Shown piece by piece: positions 39,894-48,983 of a stretch of DNA of 49,249 nt; position 1 is the stretch's first letter; each line of letters opens with the position of its first letter. The notes under the pieces were generated by a model. That model searched no databases, was not told where the DNA came from, and was given only the letters and a program-made list of their open reading frames with translations. The stretch is from NCBI GenBank assembly GCA_027002405.1, contig JALWZT010000233.1, positions 1 to 49,249 on the forward strand, in the 5' to 3' direction. The DNA is from Anaerolineae bacterium. GTDB taxonomy: Bacteria; Chloroflexota; Anaerolineae; J102. Position numbers and translations under genes: made by a program.

Positions 39894-42380
39894 ATGTTTT
39901 TCAAAAGCTATATTCCTGAACAAGAACGCGTCGAGGCCAATCGTAAGCTGCCCAAACTGTTGGTAGAAGGCCTGCTGTTGGGTGGCACGGGCCTGGGCGT
40001 CTTTGCCTTGATTTTTGAGATCGCGGCGGATGCCTTCAGTGTTGCGGCCTATCAGACCCTGTTGGCTATCCATGGTGCAGCGGGGTATCATATGATCGCG
40101 ATCTGGGCGTTCGTGGTGCTTTCGGTGCTGCTCTATTTTGGCATCGTGCCCGCGTACAAAGCGGGGAGCTATTTGCGGCCCAATGCCGGGGGCAGTGGTC
40201 CCATGGTGGAGGCCATCGGCCCTGGCTGGCTACGATGGCTTTCCTGGGTGGGGACCAGCCTCTTCTTTGTGGACGCGGTGCTCACCATCATTATCAGCTC
40301 CATCTCGGCCGCGGATGTGACCATGTTGGTCATGCCCGAGCTGGCACCGTATCGGATTCTGTTGGCGGAGTTTTTCGCCTTTTTCATTATGGTGGTGCTG
40401 GTGCTGATGGGGCCCAAGCGGGCCGTTCCCCTTTTCCTGATCGGTGGCGGGGCCTTTACCCTTTTCACTTTGGGTGCCCTCACCCTGGTGGGGGTCGAAG
40501 CGTTGATTCATCCCGAATGGGCCTTTCTTACCGATGGCATTATCCGGCGTCTTCAGGCCGCCAATGTGGTGGAGCATGTGGTGCGCGCCCAGCAGGATAT
40601 GGTCGCGCTGGGAACGGTCATCATCTTGCAACTCTTTTTCCGGTCCATGTCCAGCGCCATGCTGGGTTTTTCGGGTTACGAGGTGATCCCGGCCAGCGGT
40701 AAACATGCGGCCCGCCCCAAATGGAAAGTCATCAGTGTGGCTCTGACGCTGGCCGCCCTTTTCCTCATTGGTACGGGGGTGGCCCAACTTTACGCGGCCA
40801 ATCGCTGGCAGATCCCTGCCACCGAAGGTTACAGTACCCTTCTCATCGAATATGAGATTGTGGCGACCCAGGCCATGAGCCCAGGGGTGGACCCCACACA
40901 GATTCAGGTCACCAAGGCCGATGAACTGGCGGCCGAGGCCATCTATGCCGAAGAGGCCCTGGCCAACCCCTTTGAAGGGATTTTGGGAGGGAGAATCCGT
41001 CCGCCCCAGCCTCCGCCCCCGGATCACGAACAATTCATCAAAGATGTTTCCTATGACATCGCGGTCTCCCGGGCCATCACCCAGACCCTGGCCGGGAGCG
41101 TGGGCGCCACGTTCCTTTTTGTGGCGGGGACTTTGATGGCCATCATCCTGCTCTTGGCCCAGGGGGGCGGTTATGTAGGCGGCGCGGCCGTGGCTGCCAA
41201 TGCCGCGCGGCTGGGCCGTCTGCCGGGCTTTTTGCTGGATGACCGCATCGGCATCGCGATCATCTGGGGGGTCTCTGCCGTCCTCATTCCCATCATCAAG
41301 CAAGTGGTCGTGGTAGAAAGCTACTATGCCTTCGGCTTTGTCAGCGCGTTTATCATCACCAGTACCGCGGTATTTTTTGTGCGGAATGATGTGCTGGAAA
41401 AGAAAGGCATCCGGCCCGGTTCGGCCGAGGCCCGCACCCTGCGCTTTGCCGGGGCCCGAGGGATGTTTGCCAGCTACCTGATGGGCGCGGTCTTGGTGGT
41501 GGAAAAGACCCACGCCCTCTATGCAGTGGCACTCGCGGGCGCGGCGATCACCGTGTTCCAAATCCTGGTGGCCAATGGAGGATTTAAGAAACAGGATGTG
41601 CGCAAACTCATCGATGTGATTGTTTCTCAGACGGATCGCTTCAAACCCCATTCAGGCATCGAACGGGCTATCGAACAGGCACGCCAGCGAGGCATTGCCG
41701 ACGCCCTGGAAGACCTCCATCATGAAGGGCGTCTGGTCAAATTCAATGTGGACTTTTGGCGGGTGCAAAGGCTGGTGGCTTATCTCTATAACCTGGATCC
41801 GAAGGTTTTCGATAAAGGGGAACATGAGGACGAACGGATTGAGGAACCCAATCTCATCCTGGCCGAAGCGTATGAACGAGCTTATGCCCAAAAGGAACAG
41901 ATTCTAAAACGGATCGAACGATACTCCCACTTTGGGATTTTCATGTTCATCCATAATTACCATGTCAACTGGATCGCTCCCGAAACGGGCCGCTCCGCGG
42001 AAACGGTCCAGCAGGCCATGATTCACATCCTCTTCCCCCTGACCCCGCCCGAAGAAATCTGGGCCGAATATCAGGCTTTTAAGCCGGTTCGCCAGCCCGA
42101 GGAGATATGGCAATTCAGCCGACAACGCTATTTATGGGCAAAGGATCAATGGCCCAACCTGTCGGACCGCATTACCACCATCTGGACCTTGCAGGATTTT
42201 GGTCTTTTGCCTAAGGATATTTCTTTTGATATGGTGGTTACCGTGGCCAATGGGAAAGAATTTCGGCGGATTCATGTGCATGCCACCGCTCCTAGAGGAG
42301 AACAAAGGACCATGGTGGAAAGGGATGAGGCCTCGCCCTCGGGAGAAGAAGATCTCCCATTCTCAGAGGAGTCGTCATGA
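39894..42380 (+). CDS. Large APC-type membrane permease with C-terminal cytoplasmic domain
   Basis: This protein, 828 residues from ATG 39894, looks like an amino-acid/polyamine/organocation-type transporter with unusual additions. Roughly residues 20-560 contain about a dozen hydrophobic segments (for example LLVEGLLLGGTGLGVFALIF, ILLAEFFAFFIMVVLVLMG and AIITVFQILVA-like stretches), with SMSSAMLGFSGYEVIPASG resembling APC motifs. A loop of about 80 residues around 320-395 is acidic and ends in a PPQPPPPD run. The last ~230 residues are soluble, with helices rich in charge (IERAIEQARQRGIADALEDLHHEGRLVKF). Substrate and family are uncertain. The stop TGA sits in a boundary repeat (GTCATGAGCG). 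Confidence 0.65.
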   Translation: MFFKSYIPEQERVEANRKLPKLLVEGLLLGGTGLGVFALIFEIAADAFSVAAYQTLLAIHGAAGYHMIAIWAFVVLSVLLYFGIVPAYKAGSYLRPNAGGSGPMVEAIGPGWLRWLSWVGTSLFFVDAVLTIIISSISAADVTMLVMPELAPYRILLAEFFAFFIMVVLVLMGPKRAVPLFLIGGGAFTLFTLGALTLVGVEALIHPEWAFLTDGIIRRLQAANVVEHVVRAQQDMVALGTVIILQLFFRSMSSAMLGFSGYEVIPASGKHAARPKWKVISVALTLAALFLIGTGVAQLYAANRWQIPATEGYSTLLIEYEIVATQAMSPGVDPTQIQVTKADELAAEAIYAEEALANPFEGILGGRIRPPQPPPPDHEQFIKDVSYDIAVSRAITQTLAGSVGATFLFVAGTLMAIILLLAQGGGYVGGAAVAANAARLGRLPGFLLDDRIGIAIIWGVSAVLIPIIKQVVVVESYYAFGFVSAFIITSTAVFFVRNDVLEKKGIRPGSAEARTLRFAGARGMFASYLMGAVLVVEKTHALYAVALAGAAITVFQILVANGGFKKQDVRKLIDVIVSQTDRFKPHSGIERAIEQARQRGIADALEDLHHEGRLVKFNVDFWRVQRLVAYLYNLDPKVFDKGEHEDERIEEPNLILAEAYERAYAQKEQILKRIERYSHFGIFMFIHNYHVNWIAPETGRSAETVQQAMIHILFPLTPPEEIWAEYQAFKPVRQPEEIWQFSRQRYLWAKDQWPNLSDRITTIWTLQDFGLLPKDISFDMVVTVANGKEFRRIHVHATAPRGEQRTMVERDEASPSGEEDLPFSEESS

Positions 42381-42871
42381 GCGATGGCTCACCGCATAAC
42401 GATGAAAATAGGACGCAGGTTGCAGGTTTGCAAGTGGCAAGTGGCTGGTGGTCACGGTGTGCGTCTCAGACATTTGGCGTGGTTTAGCCGAGCGAAGTGG
42501 CGTCCACCACGCCCGCCCGGCGATGAAGTCGCCGGGCTATAAAACGGCGCCGGATGAATCCGGCTAGCCCCGCAACTGATTACTGATGACTGATCACTGA
42601 TGACTCGTGCTCGCGCCTGACCTCGGCCTAACAATCCTCAATCCTAATCCTGATCCTATTTACGGAACAGTCACCATGAGCGAGAGCTCACCACATAACG
42701 ATGAAAATAGGGACGCAGATGTTCGTCATGCTGAGCGACCGAAGGGAGCGAAGCATCTAGCGAGCGAAGCGAGCGCCATGCCGTGGTTTTTGCGCTTCGC
42801 TAGATTCCTCGGTCGCTTCGCTCCCTCGGAATGACGTCGCGAGGCTCTATTTACGGAACAGACCGATTTCC
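42381..42871. repeat. 491-bp intergenic repeat region before glpC
   Basis: No gene is supported. The order is the end of a boundary repeat, AAGTGGC words, a GC-rich module with CCCGGCGA/TCGCCGGG and GCCGGAT/ATCCGGC stems (about 42510-42568), an ACTGAT array (42575-42603), AATCCT words (about 42631-42655), and a composite unit framed by CTATTTACGGAACAG at 42656-42670 and 42848-42862. That unit contains a boundary repeat and a long-hairpin repeat (42724-42836). Confidence 0.75.
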
Positions 42872-44152
42872 ATGACTTCCCAGCAAGCGCATGATGTCGT
42901 GGGATGGCTGAAGACCCCCGAAGCCACCCTGGATCAATGCATCAAATGCAATATCTGTGTCAGCTACTGCCCGGTAGCCCAGGTCACCGATCTTTTCCCG
43001 GGCCCTAAGTATGCTGGACCTCAGGCCCAACGTTTTCGCGCGGATGGACAACCTTCCCCTGATTGGTCGGTGGACTATTGTTCGGGATGTCGGGTCTGTA
43101 ACGAGGTGTGCCCGAATGATGTCTCCATCATGGAGATGAACGCACGGGCCCGCGCGGCCCTGGTGGAAGAGCAGGGTATGCCTCTGCGCAACCGACTTCT
43201 GGGCCGCAACGAGCTTTTGGGGAAAATCGGCAGCCACGCGCCCCGCCTGGCCAATCTCGCCCTCCACAATCCCCTCAGTCGCCAGGCCGCGGATTGGTTT
43301 TTTGGCATTGCCAAAGAAGCCCCCCTGCCCCGCTGGAGCGAAACGGGCACGTTTCTGGATTGGTGGCAAGCTTATGCTCCTTATCGATTGCGCTCAGAAA
43401 AGAAGGTGGTGTACTTTTATGGCTGTGCCACCCAGCATTACGAGCCTTTCATTGGCATGGCCGCGGTGGCCGTGCTGGAGCACATGGGCTATGAGGTCCT
43501 GATCCCTCCCCAAAATTGCTGCGGCCTGCCCATGCTCAGCAACGGGGAATTCAAAGCAGCCGGCAAACTCTATGACCAAAACGTGGACAAGCTGGGACCC
43601 TATGCCCAACAGGGATACGACATCGTAGGAACCAGCACCAGTTGTACCCTGACGCTAAAAGAAGAAGCCCCTCATTTGCTGGACCGTAGGGACCCCCAGG
43701 CCCAAACGCTCTCTCATGCGGTGTGGGATATTTTCGAATGGATACGAGAGCATGAGGAGGAGCTCCCCAGGGATTTCGTGCCCATGGAAGGGGTGATTCC
43801 TTATCATCAACCCTGTCAATATCGAGCGCATCGGGTGGGAAGGCCCGCGGCCGACGTGCTGGCGATGATCCCCGGGGTAGAGGTACACGAAAGCCATGCC
43901 CGCTGCTGTGGCATCGCGGGGACGTATGGCTATAAAAAAGAAAAATACGACATTGCCATGGCGGTAGGCCAGGAATTATTTACCTTCATCCTGGAAGAGG
44001 AGGCGCATCATCACACTTCCTTCAATGCCTGCGATTCTGAAACCTGCCGTTGGCAGATCGAACACGGCTCCGGACAAGCCAGCCGACATCCTATCGAGGT
44101 CCTGGCCGCGGCCTATGGGCTTTATGATCTGGAGGCCAGGGTGTTGGTGTGA
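42872..44152 (+). CDS. glpC: GlpC-like iron-sulfur oxidoreductase with two CCG domains
   Basis: This 426-residue protein resembles the membrane-associated subunit C of anaerobic glycerol-3-phosphate dehydrogenase, passing electrons to quinone. Two ferredoxin motifs are C23-x2-C26-x2-C29-x3-C33-P and C70-x2-C73-x2-C76-x3-C80-P. Two cysteine-rich (CCG) domains follow, with PPQNCCGLPM and HARCCGIAGTYG, plus C-terminal CDSETCRWQIEHGSG. The flavin subunits GlpA and GlpB are not in the window, so another partner such as a glycolate- or lactate-oxidase-like flavoprotein is possible. The ATG lies 9 nt after the repeat edge CTATTTACGGAACAG and has no Shine-Dalgarno sequence. Confidence 0.86.
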   Translation: MTSQQAHDVVGWLKTPEATLDQCIKCNICVSYCPVAQVTDLFPGPKYAGPQAQRFRADGQPSPDWSVDYCSGCRVCNEVCPNDVSIMEMNARARAALVEEQGMPLRNRLLGRNELLGKIGSHAPRLANLALHNPLSRQAADWFFGIAKEAPLPRWSETGTFLDWWQAYAPYRLRSEKKVVYFYGCATQHYEPFIGMAAVAVLEHMGYEVLIPPQNCCGLPMLSNGEFKAAGKLYDQNVDKLGPYAQQGYDIVGTSTSCTLTLKEEAPHLLDRRDPQAQTLSHAVWDIFEWIREHEEELPRDFVPMEGVIPYHQPCQYRAHRVGRPAADVLAMIPGVEVHESHARCCGIAGTYGYKKEKYDIAMAVGQELFTFILEEEAHHHTSFNACDSETCRWQIEHGSGQASRHPIEVLAAAYGLYDLEARVLV

Positions 44153-44167
44153 ACTGGGGTAAAGTAA

Positions 44168-45457
44168 TCAGTGTTCAGTTATCAGTGACACCGCGAACAT
44201 CTGCTCTCGCTCGGGTCCCACAGACACGTACGCGATGGGGGTGCCGGCCAGTTCGCTGATGCGTTGCAAGTAAGCCTGCGCGGCCGCAGGGAGGTCCTCC
44301 CACCTACGGACATGGCGGGTATCGGTCATCCAGCCGGGCATGGTTTCGTAGATGGGGTCTACCTGATAAAGCGCGGGGGTATCGGGCATACGGTCCGAAA
44401 TCACCTGGCCCGAAGGCAAACGGTACCCCACACAGATTTTCAATTCGGGGAAGGTATCCAGCACATCCAGCTTGGTCACCGCCAGGCCGGTCATACCGTT
44501 GAGCCAGGCCGCGTAACGGATGGCCACACCATCGAACCAACCGCAACGCCGGGGCCGGCCTGTGGTGGCGCCATATTCCCCGCCCTGTTCTCGTAATCGC
44601 TCCCCCAGCTCGTCATGAAGTTCGGTGGGAAAGGGCCCGGCCCCCACCGCGGTGCTGTAGGCTTTCACCACGCCGATCACCCGAGTGACCGAGCCCGCGG
44701 GCAGGCCCGCGCCCACAGGCGCGTAGGCCGCGGTAGGGTTGCTGCTGGTCACAAAAGGATAGATCCCCCAATCCAGGTCCCGCATGACCCCCAACTGTCC
44801 TTCCAGCAGGATCGACGCCCCCTGGGCCAGGGCCTGGCGCAGCATGGGCGTGGTATCGATGATGCGGTCGGCCAAAGCCTCGCGAAAAGTCATAAGCTGC
44901 TCGTACAAGACCTGGCCATCCACCGGCTCGCCCCCAAAAAGCTGCAACTTGCGATTCACCGTGCGCAATGCATGGTCCAGCCGCGCCTCCAACCAGTCGG
45001 GATAAAGCAGGTCGCCCATACGCAATCCCGAGCGCGCGGCCTTATCGGCATAAGCCGGGCCAATGCCCCGTTTGGTGGTCCCGATGCTATCCCGGCCTCG
45101 GACTTGTTCTTCCAACGCGTCCAGCCGGCGATGATAGGGCATCACCATCTGCGCCCGGGCACTGATCCACAGGCGGTCCAAACTGACGCCCGCGGCCTGC
45201 AATTGGGCCATCTCGTCCAGCAAAGCCGCGGGGTTCACCACGCAGCCTGTGCCAATGATGTTGTGGGTGGATGGATTGAAGATGCCGCTGGGAATAAGGT
45301 GCAAGGCATGCTTGCCGAATCGATTGATCACGGTATGACCGGCGTTATCCCCGCCCTGAAAACGGATGACCACATCCGCTTTTTGAGCCAGATAATCGAT
45401 CACACGGCCTTTTCCTTCATCGCCCCATTGGGCGCCGACAATGGCGGTAACGGACAT
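44168..45457 (-). CDS. purA: Adenylosuccinate synthetase
   Basis: This 429-residue GTP-dependent enzyme joins aspartate to IMP in AMP synthesis. The N-terminal loop [19 protein letters not shown] is diagnostic, followed by [60 protein letters not shown] and [19 protein letters not shown]. The length matches the family. The final residues SLITEH and the TGA stop are encoded by an ACTGATAACTGAACACTGA word array (44168-44186), so the original C-terminus has been replaced by repeat sequence. It is convergent with glpC and probably a single-gene unit. Confidence 0.96.
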   Translation of the reverse strand: MSVTAIVGAQWGDEGKGRVIDYLAQKADVVIRFQGGDNAGHTVINRFGKHALHLIPSGIFNPSTHNIIGTGCVVNPAALLDEMAQLQAAGVSLDRLWISARAQMVMPYHRRLDALEEQVRGRDSIGTTKRGIGPAYADKAARSGLRMGDLLYPDWLEARLDHALRTVNRKLQLFGGEPVDGQVLYEQLMTFREALADRIIDTTPMLRQALAQGASILLEGQLGVMRDLDWGIYPFVTSSNPTAAYAPVGAGLPAGSVTRVIGVVKAYSTAVGAGPFPTELHDELGERLREQGGEYGATTGRPRRCGWFDGVAIRYAAWLNGMTGLAVTKLDVLDTFPELKICVGYRLPSGQVISDRMPDTPALYQVDPIYETMPGWMTDTRHVRRWEDLPAAAQAYLQRISELAGTPIAYVSVGPEREQMFAVSLITEH

Positions 45458-45654
45458 AAGGGGAAACCTCGGGAATGGTATAATGTGCCGGAAATAGGAT
45501 TAGGATTAGGATTGAGGATTGTCAGGCCCGCGGTGAGCAGTAAGCAGTGTTCAGTGTTCAGTGTTCAGTGTTCAGTAATGTGTGGTGAGCCATCGCTCAT
45601 GGCGACTGCGTCACCGGCGTTCCATTTTAACATACCTTATTCCCTGCAAGGATA
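45458..45654. repeat. Repeat words between purA and the next gene
   Basis: This divergent gap has inverted AATCCT words (about 45494-45520), a GTTCAGT array (45540-45577) and an inverted boundary repeat (45580-45608). The last 45 bp are AT-richer and carry AAGGATA just before the ATG of the plus-strand gene. Confidence 0.65.
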
Positions 45655-46104
45655 ATGACTTCCATCCCTTCTGTCCTGTATCGCTTCTTGCTGGCCCACA
45701 ACACCCTCACCCTGGCCACCGTGGATGAATCAGGGCGGCCCCATGCCGCGGCCCTTTTCTACGCGGTGGCCGAAGACCTGCGTCTGGTCTTTTTCTCCCA
45801 TCCCCACACCCAGCACGCCCGCCACATCGGCCAGGGGGCCTGGGTGGCGCTGACCATCCAGGATGATGGGCAATCCTGGCAGGCCATCACTGGGGTGCAG
45901 ATCCATGGCTTTGCCCGGCCCGGCGGCCCCGATGCCAGGGGCCTCTACCTGGCTCGCTTCCCTTTCATTGCTCGGGCCGAGGTGCTGACTCAAGCCGTGA
46001 CGCGGGCCCGGGTCTACGAAATCCTCCCCACCTGGGCCCGGCTGATCGACAACCGCCTGGGGTTTGGACATAAGCAGGAATGGCGCTTTCAGATCACCTT
46101 GTAA
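45655..46104 (+). CDS. Pyridoxamine 5'-phosphate oxidase-fold protein
   Basis: This 149-residue protein has the split-barrel flavin-binding layout: LLAHNTLTLATVDESGRPHAAALFYAVAEDLRLVFFSHPHTQHARHI, then WVALTIQDDGQSWQAITGVQIHGFARP and C-terminal LIDNRLGFGHKQEWRFQI. Such proteins bind FMN, F420 or heme and reduce various substrates. It is not the biosynthetic PdxH itself. The gene is convergent with sbcC, and the 3' ends overlap by 16 nt. AAGGATA is the likely ribosome-binding region. The exact cofactor is unknown. Confidence 0.85.
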   Translation: MTSIPSVLYRFLLAHNTLTLATVDESGRPHAAALFYAVAEDLRLVFFSHPHTQHARHIGQGAWVALTIQDDGQSWQAITGVQIHGFARPGGPDARGLYLARFPFIARAEVLTQAVTRARVYEILPTWARLIDNRLGFGHKQEWRFQITL

Positions 46105-48983
46105 TGAGAGCCCTCTTCGGTTTTTTCCACCAAAATGCGCACGGGGAATTGATCCTTGAGCTCCTCGATGTGGGTAATCACCAGGATCAGGGCGAATTCA
46201 TCCTGAATCATGCGCAAGGCCCCCACCAGGTTCTCCCGGCCCTGGACGTCCTGGGTGCCGAATCCTTCATCGATGAAGAGGGTTTGCAGCGAGGCGCCGG
46301 CGCGGCGGGCCAGCAGCCGACTCAACGCCACCCGCAAGGCCAGGTCCACCCGAAAAGCTTCCCCTCCAGAGAAAAGCTCGTAGGGTCTGGAGCCCAGCTC
46401 GTCCGAAATAATGATATCCAAAACCTCTTGCATACCCCCGGACTTCTTTTGGCGTCGGGTTTCCAGGCGCACGTTCATGCTGTGGTTGCTCAGGCGATGC
46501 AATAGCCGATTGGCCTCCCCCTCCAGCTCGGGCAAGACATCCTCGATAAGCATGGCCTGAAGGCCCTTTTTGCCGAACGCACTTTCCAGCATGGTGTAGC
46601 GATGAAGCTGAGCCCGAAGCTGAGCCGTTTCTTTTTTCAGAGCCTGGTATTGTTTGCGCACGCCGGAAAGGGCATGGAGGCGCTGTCGGGCCGCGCCCAG
46701 GTGTTCGCGAGCCTGCTCCCAGACGCGATGGGCTTCCTCCGCGGCCTGGTGGGCTTCTTCCCAGGCCCGTTGAGCCTGAGGCAATCCTTGCAAAGCCTGC
46801 TTCAATTGGGCCAATTCGGCCTGTTCTTCCTGCAAGGCCGCTTCTTCATCCTGCCACCGGGCCTGAATCCGGGCCAGCGCGGCTTCTTCCTGGGGTAATC
46901 GTTTTTCCGCGTCCTGCACTCGTCGCCATTGTTCCGCTGCGTCCTGCAACGCGGCCTTTTGGGTCCGGGCCCGATCATGGGCCTGGGGATCATAAGCTAA
47001 TGCGGCCAATTGGGCCTGCAATGCCTCGATTTGCGTTTGCAATGCCGGTTCTGGCCCTTCTTGCAAACGACGTTGCAGCGCGGCCACCTCTTTTTCCCAT
47101 TGGGGCAGGGCCTGGGCCAGGCGTTGCGCTTCGGCCCATTGGTGTTCCAACTGGGCCAAATAACGTCGGCGAGCAGGCAGATCCCGCAAAAGCGGCTCGG
47201 TCGCGCGGCGGGCTTGCTCCAATTGGGCTTGCTCTTGCGCCAGTGCGTCCAAAACCCCTTGCAGGGCCTCCATCTGCGCGGCCAGGGGGACCTCTGCTTG
47301 CTCATATTCCTGCAAACGGGATTCCAGTTGTGCGAGCTGGCGTTGGAGGCCGGGGAGGCGTTTCAAGTCGAACTGGGCGTGCTCGTGGGCCTTGCGCAGG
47401 TTTTTTTCTTCCTTTTGCAAAGCTTTCAGACGATCGTTACCTTCCGCGTAGGCCTGCTGCAACGCCTCCAATTGCTGATCATATTCCCGAAGCACATGAG
47501 CCCGTCCATCTTCCCCCAAGGGACGGTGACACACCGGGCAACTCTCGGTTTCCCCTTCTTCCAGCAGGGCGCGGCGGGACCGGAGCTCTGCCATTTCCTT
47601 CTTCAGTCGGGCGAGGTCTTGCTTTTGTTGTTGAATCCAGGCTTTGAGCTCTGCCAGGCGCCGCACACGCGCTTCATCCTCCTGTTTGAGCGCCTCCAGC
47701 TCCGCCACCTTGGGGAGCAATGCCTCCCGTTTGGCTTCCAATTGGGGGAGCGCGTCCAGTTGTTTTTGCAGGCGGGTTTGGGCTTGTTTTTTTTCTGCGT
47801 ACGCGGCGCGCAGCGCGGCCAGCCGCTGCAGCCTTTGTTGCTGTTCCTGTTCCAGTTGGGTGAGTCGCTCCACCTCCTGGCGCAGGGCCTCAAGCTGTTC
47901 GGCCAGCGATGTCAATGCCTCCTGGGCTTCTCGGGCCTGGGTAAACTGTTGCATGGCCAGGACCAGCTTCTTTTCCAGGTCCGCCCGGGCCCGGGCCACA
48001 GCCCGTTCCAATTGTTGGAGCTTTTGTTCCAAAGGACGCCGCTCAGCCAAAATCTGATTCCAGCGAGCCTCCTGAGCCTGGACTTCTAAAAAGGTCTGGT
48101 ATTGTTGGGCCAGGGTCTCCTTTTGGGCCAATTGCGCGCGTAACTCTTCCACAATCTGTGCGAGCCGCTGGCGTTCCATCTCGGTGCGTTGATGATCCTT
48201 TTGCAGACGCTCCAAACGCGCGGTCAGTTTCTGATAGGTGTCTTTTTGATGTTCCAGAGCCTGCAATGCCATCCGGGCTTCGGATTCCTGGCGTCGGCGC
48301 TCGCTGGCTTGCAGGCGGGCCTGGGTTTCTCGAACCTGGGCCCGTTTCACTTCCTCTTCATACGCGGCTTCCTGCTCCAACTCCTCTTCCATCTCTTGCA
48401 AACGTCCGGCCAGATGGTCCACCTCCCGCTGCACAGCCTTGGCCAGATCTCGGGCCCGGCGGGCATACTGCTCGTATTGGGCCAGATTGAGCACTCGCCC
48501 CAGGATTTCCTTGCGTTTGGCTGGCGTGGCCCGGCTGAACGCGTCCGCTTCGCCCTGTTTCAGAAACGCGGTATGGATAAAGGTGTCATAATCCATGCGC
48601 AACAGGGCTTCGATCCGCCGTTGGGTGGCTCGTAGGCTGGGCTCTGTCAAAGATTGCCAGCGTTCGCCTTCCTCGTCCCAGATGGAGAACTCCAGGGAGG
48701 TTTTCCCAGAACGGCGGTGATACTTGCGCGTCACCCCATACCGCTGCCCAGCCAGCAGAAATTCAAAGAGGACCTGCATGGAGTCGGCACCCAGAAACAC
48801 AAGCTCATCATTTCGGGCCCGGGCCCGACCCCACAACGCCCAGGTCATCGCGTCCAAAAGTGCGGATTTCCCATGGCCGTTCGCGCCGATCAGCGCGGCC
48901 AGATGCATGTTCGAAAAATCCAACGGCTGAGAAGGACGCCGGTAACTGAGAAAGTTTTGCAGGCTGAGTTTATAGGGTATCAT
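46089..48983 (-). CDS. sbcC: SbcC/Rad50-type SMC-like ATPase
   Basis: This 964-residue protein is the ATPase of the SbcCD (Rad50-Mre11) DNA end-processing nuclease. Walker A is GANGHGKS (33-40). Two long coiled-coil arms, very rich in glutamine, alanine and leucine, surround a zinc hook C482-P-V-C485 (ESCPVCHRPLG). The ABC signature ELFSGGEAFRVDLALRVALS and Walker B LQTLFIDEGFG are near the C-terminus (about residues 865-910). The usual sbcD nuclease gene is not adjacent. Only repeat DNA precedes sbcC in the window, and downstream lies a convergent gene. The ATG abuts a boundary repeat, and no Shine-Dalgarno sequence is visible. The long palindromic repeats in this genome are typical SbcCD substrates. 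Confidence 0.94.
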   Translation of the reverse strand: MIPYKLSLQNFLSYRRPSQPLDFSNMHLAALIGANGHGKSALLDAMTWALWGRARARNDELVFLGADSMQVLFEFLLAGQRYGVTRKYHRRSGKTSLEFSIWDEEGERWQSLTEPSLRATQRRIEALLRMDYDTFIHTAFLKQGEADAFSRATPAKRKEILGRVLNLAQYEQYARRARDLAKAVQREVDHLAGRLQEMEEELEQEAAYEEEVKRAQVRETQARLQASERRRQESEARMALQALEHQKDTYQKLTARLERLQKDHQRTEMERQRLAQIVEELRAQLAQKETLAQQYQTFLEVQAQEARWNQILAERRPLEQKLQQLERAVARARADLEKKLVLAMQQFTQAREAQEALTSLAEQLEALRQEVERLTQLEQEQQQRLQRLAALRAAYAEKKQAQTRLQKQLDALPQLEAKREALLPKVAELEALKQEDEARVRRLAELKAWIQQQKQDLARLKKEMAELRSRRALLEEGETESCPVCHRPLGEDGRAHVLREYDQQLEALQQAYAEGNDRLKALQKEEKNLRKAHEHAQFDLKRLPGLQRQLAQLESRLQEYEQAEVPLAAQMEALQGVLDALAQEQAQLEQARRATEPLLRDLPARRRYLAQLEHQWAEAQRLAQALPQWEKEVAALQRRLQEGPEPALQTQIEALQAQLAALAYDPQAHDRARTQKAALQDAAEQWRRVQDAEKRLPQEEAALARIQARWQDEEAALQEEQAELAQLKQALQGLPQAQRAWEEAHQAAEEAHRVWEQAREHLGAARQRLHALSGVRKQYQALKKETAQLRAQLHRYTMLESAFGKKGLQAMLIEDVLPELEGEANRLLHRLSNHSMNVRLETRRQKKSGGMQEVLDIIISDELGSRPYELFSGGEAFRVDLALRVALSRLLARRAGASLQTLFIDEGFGTQDVQGRENLVGALRMIQDEFALILVITHIEELKDQFPVRILVEKTEEGSHYKVI

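Noticed and set aside
40230..41651. Long antisense open frame (473 residues) opposite the permease
   Set aside because: It mirrors a well-supported transmembrane gene, is His/Gly/Asp-rich as expected from antisense of GC-rich code, and has no recognisable motif.
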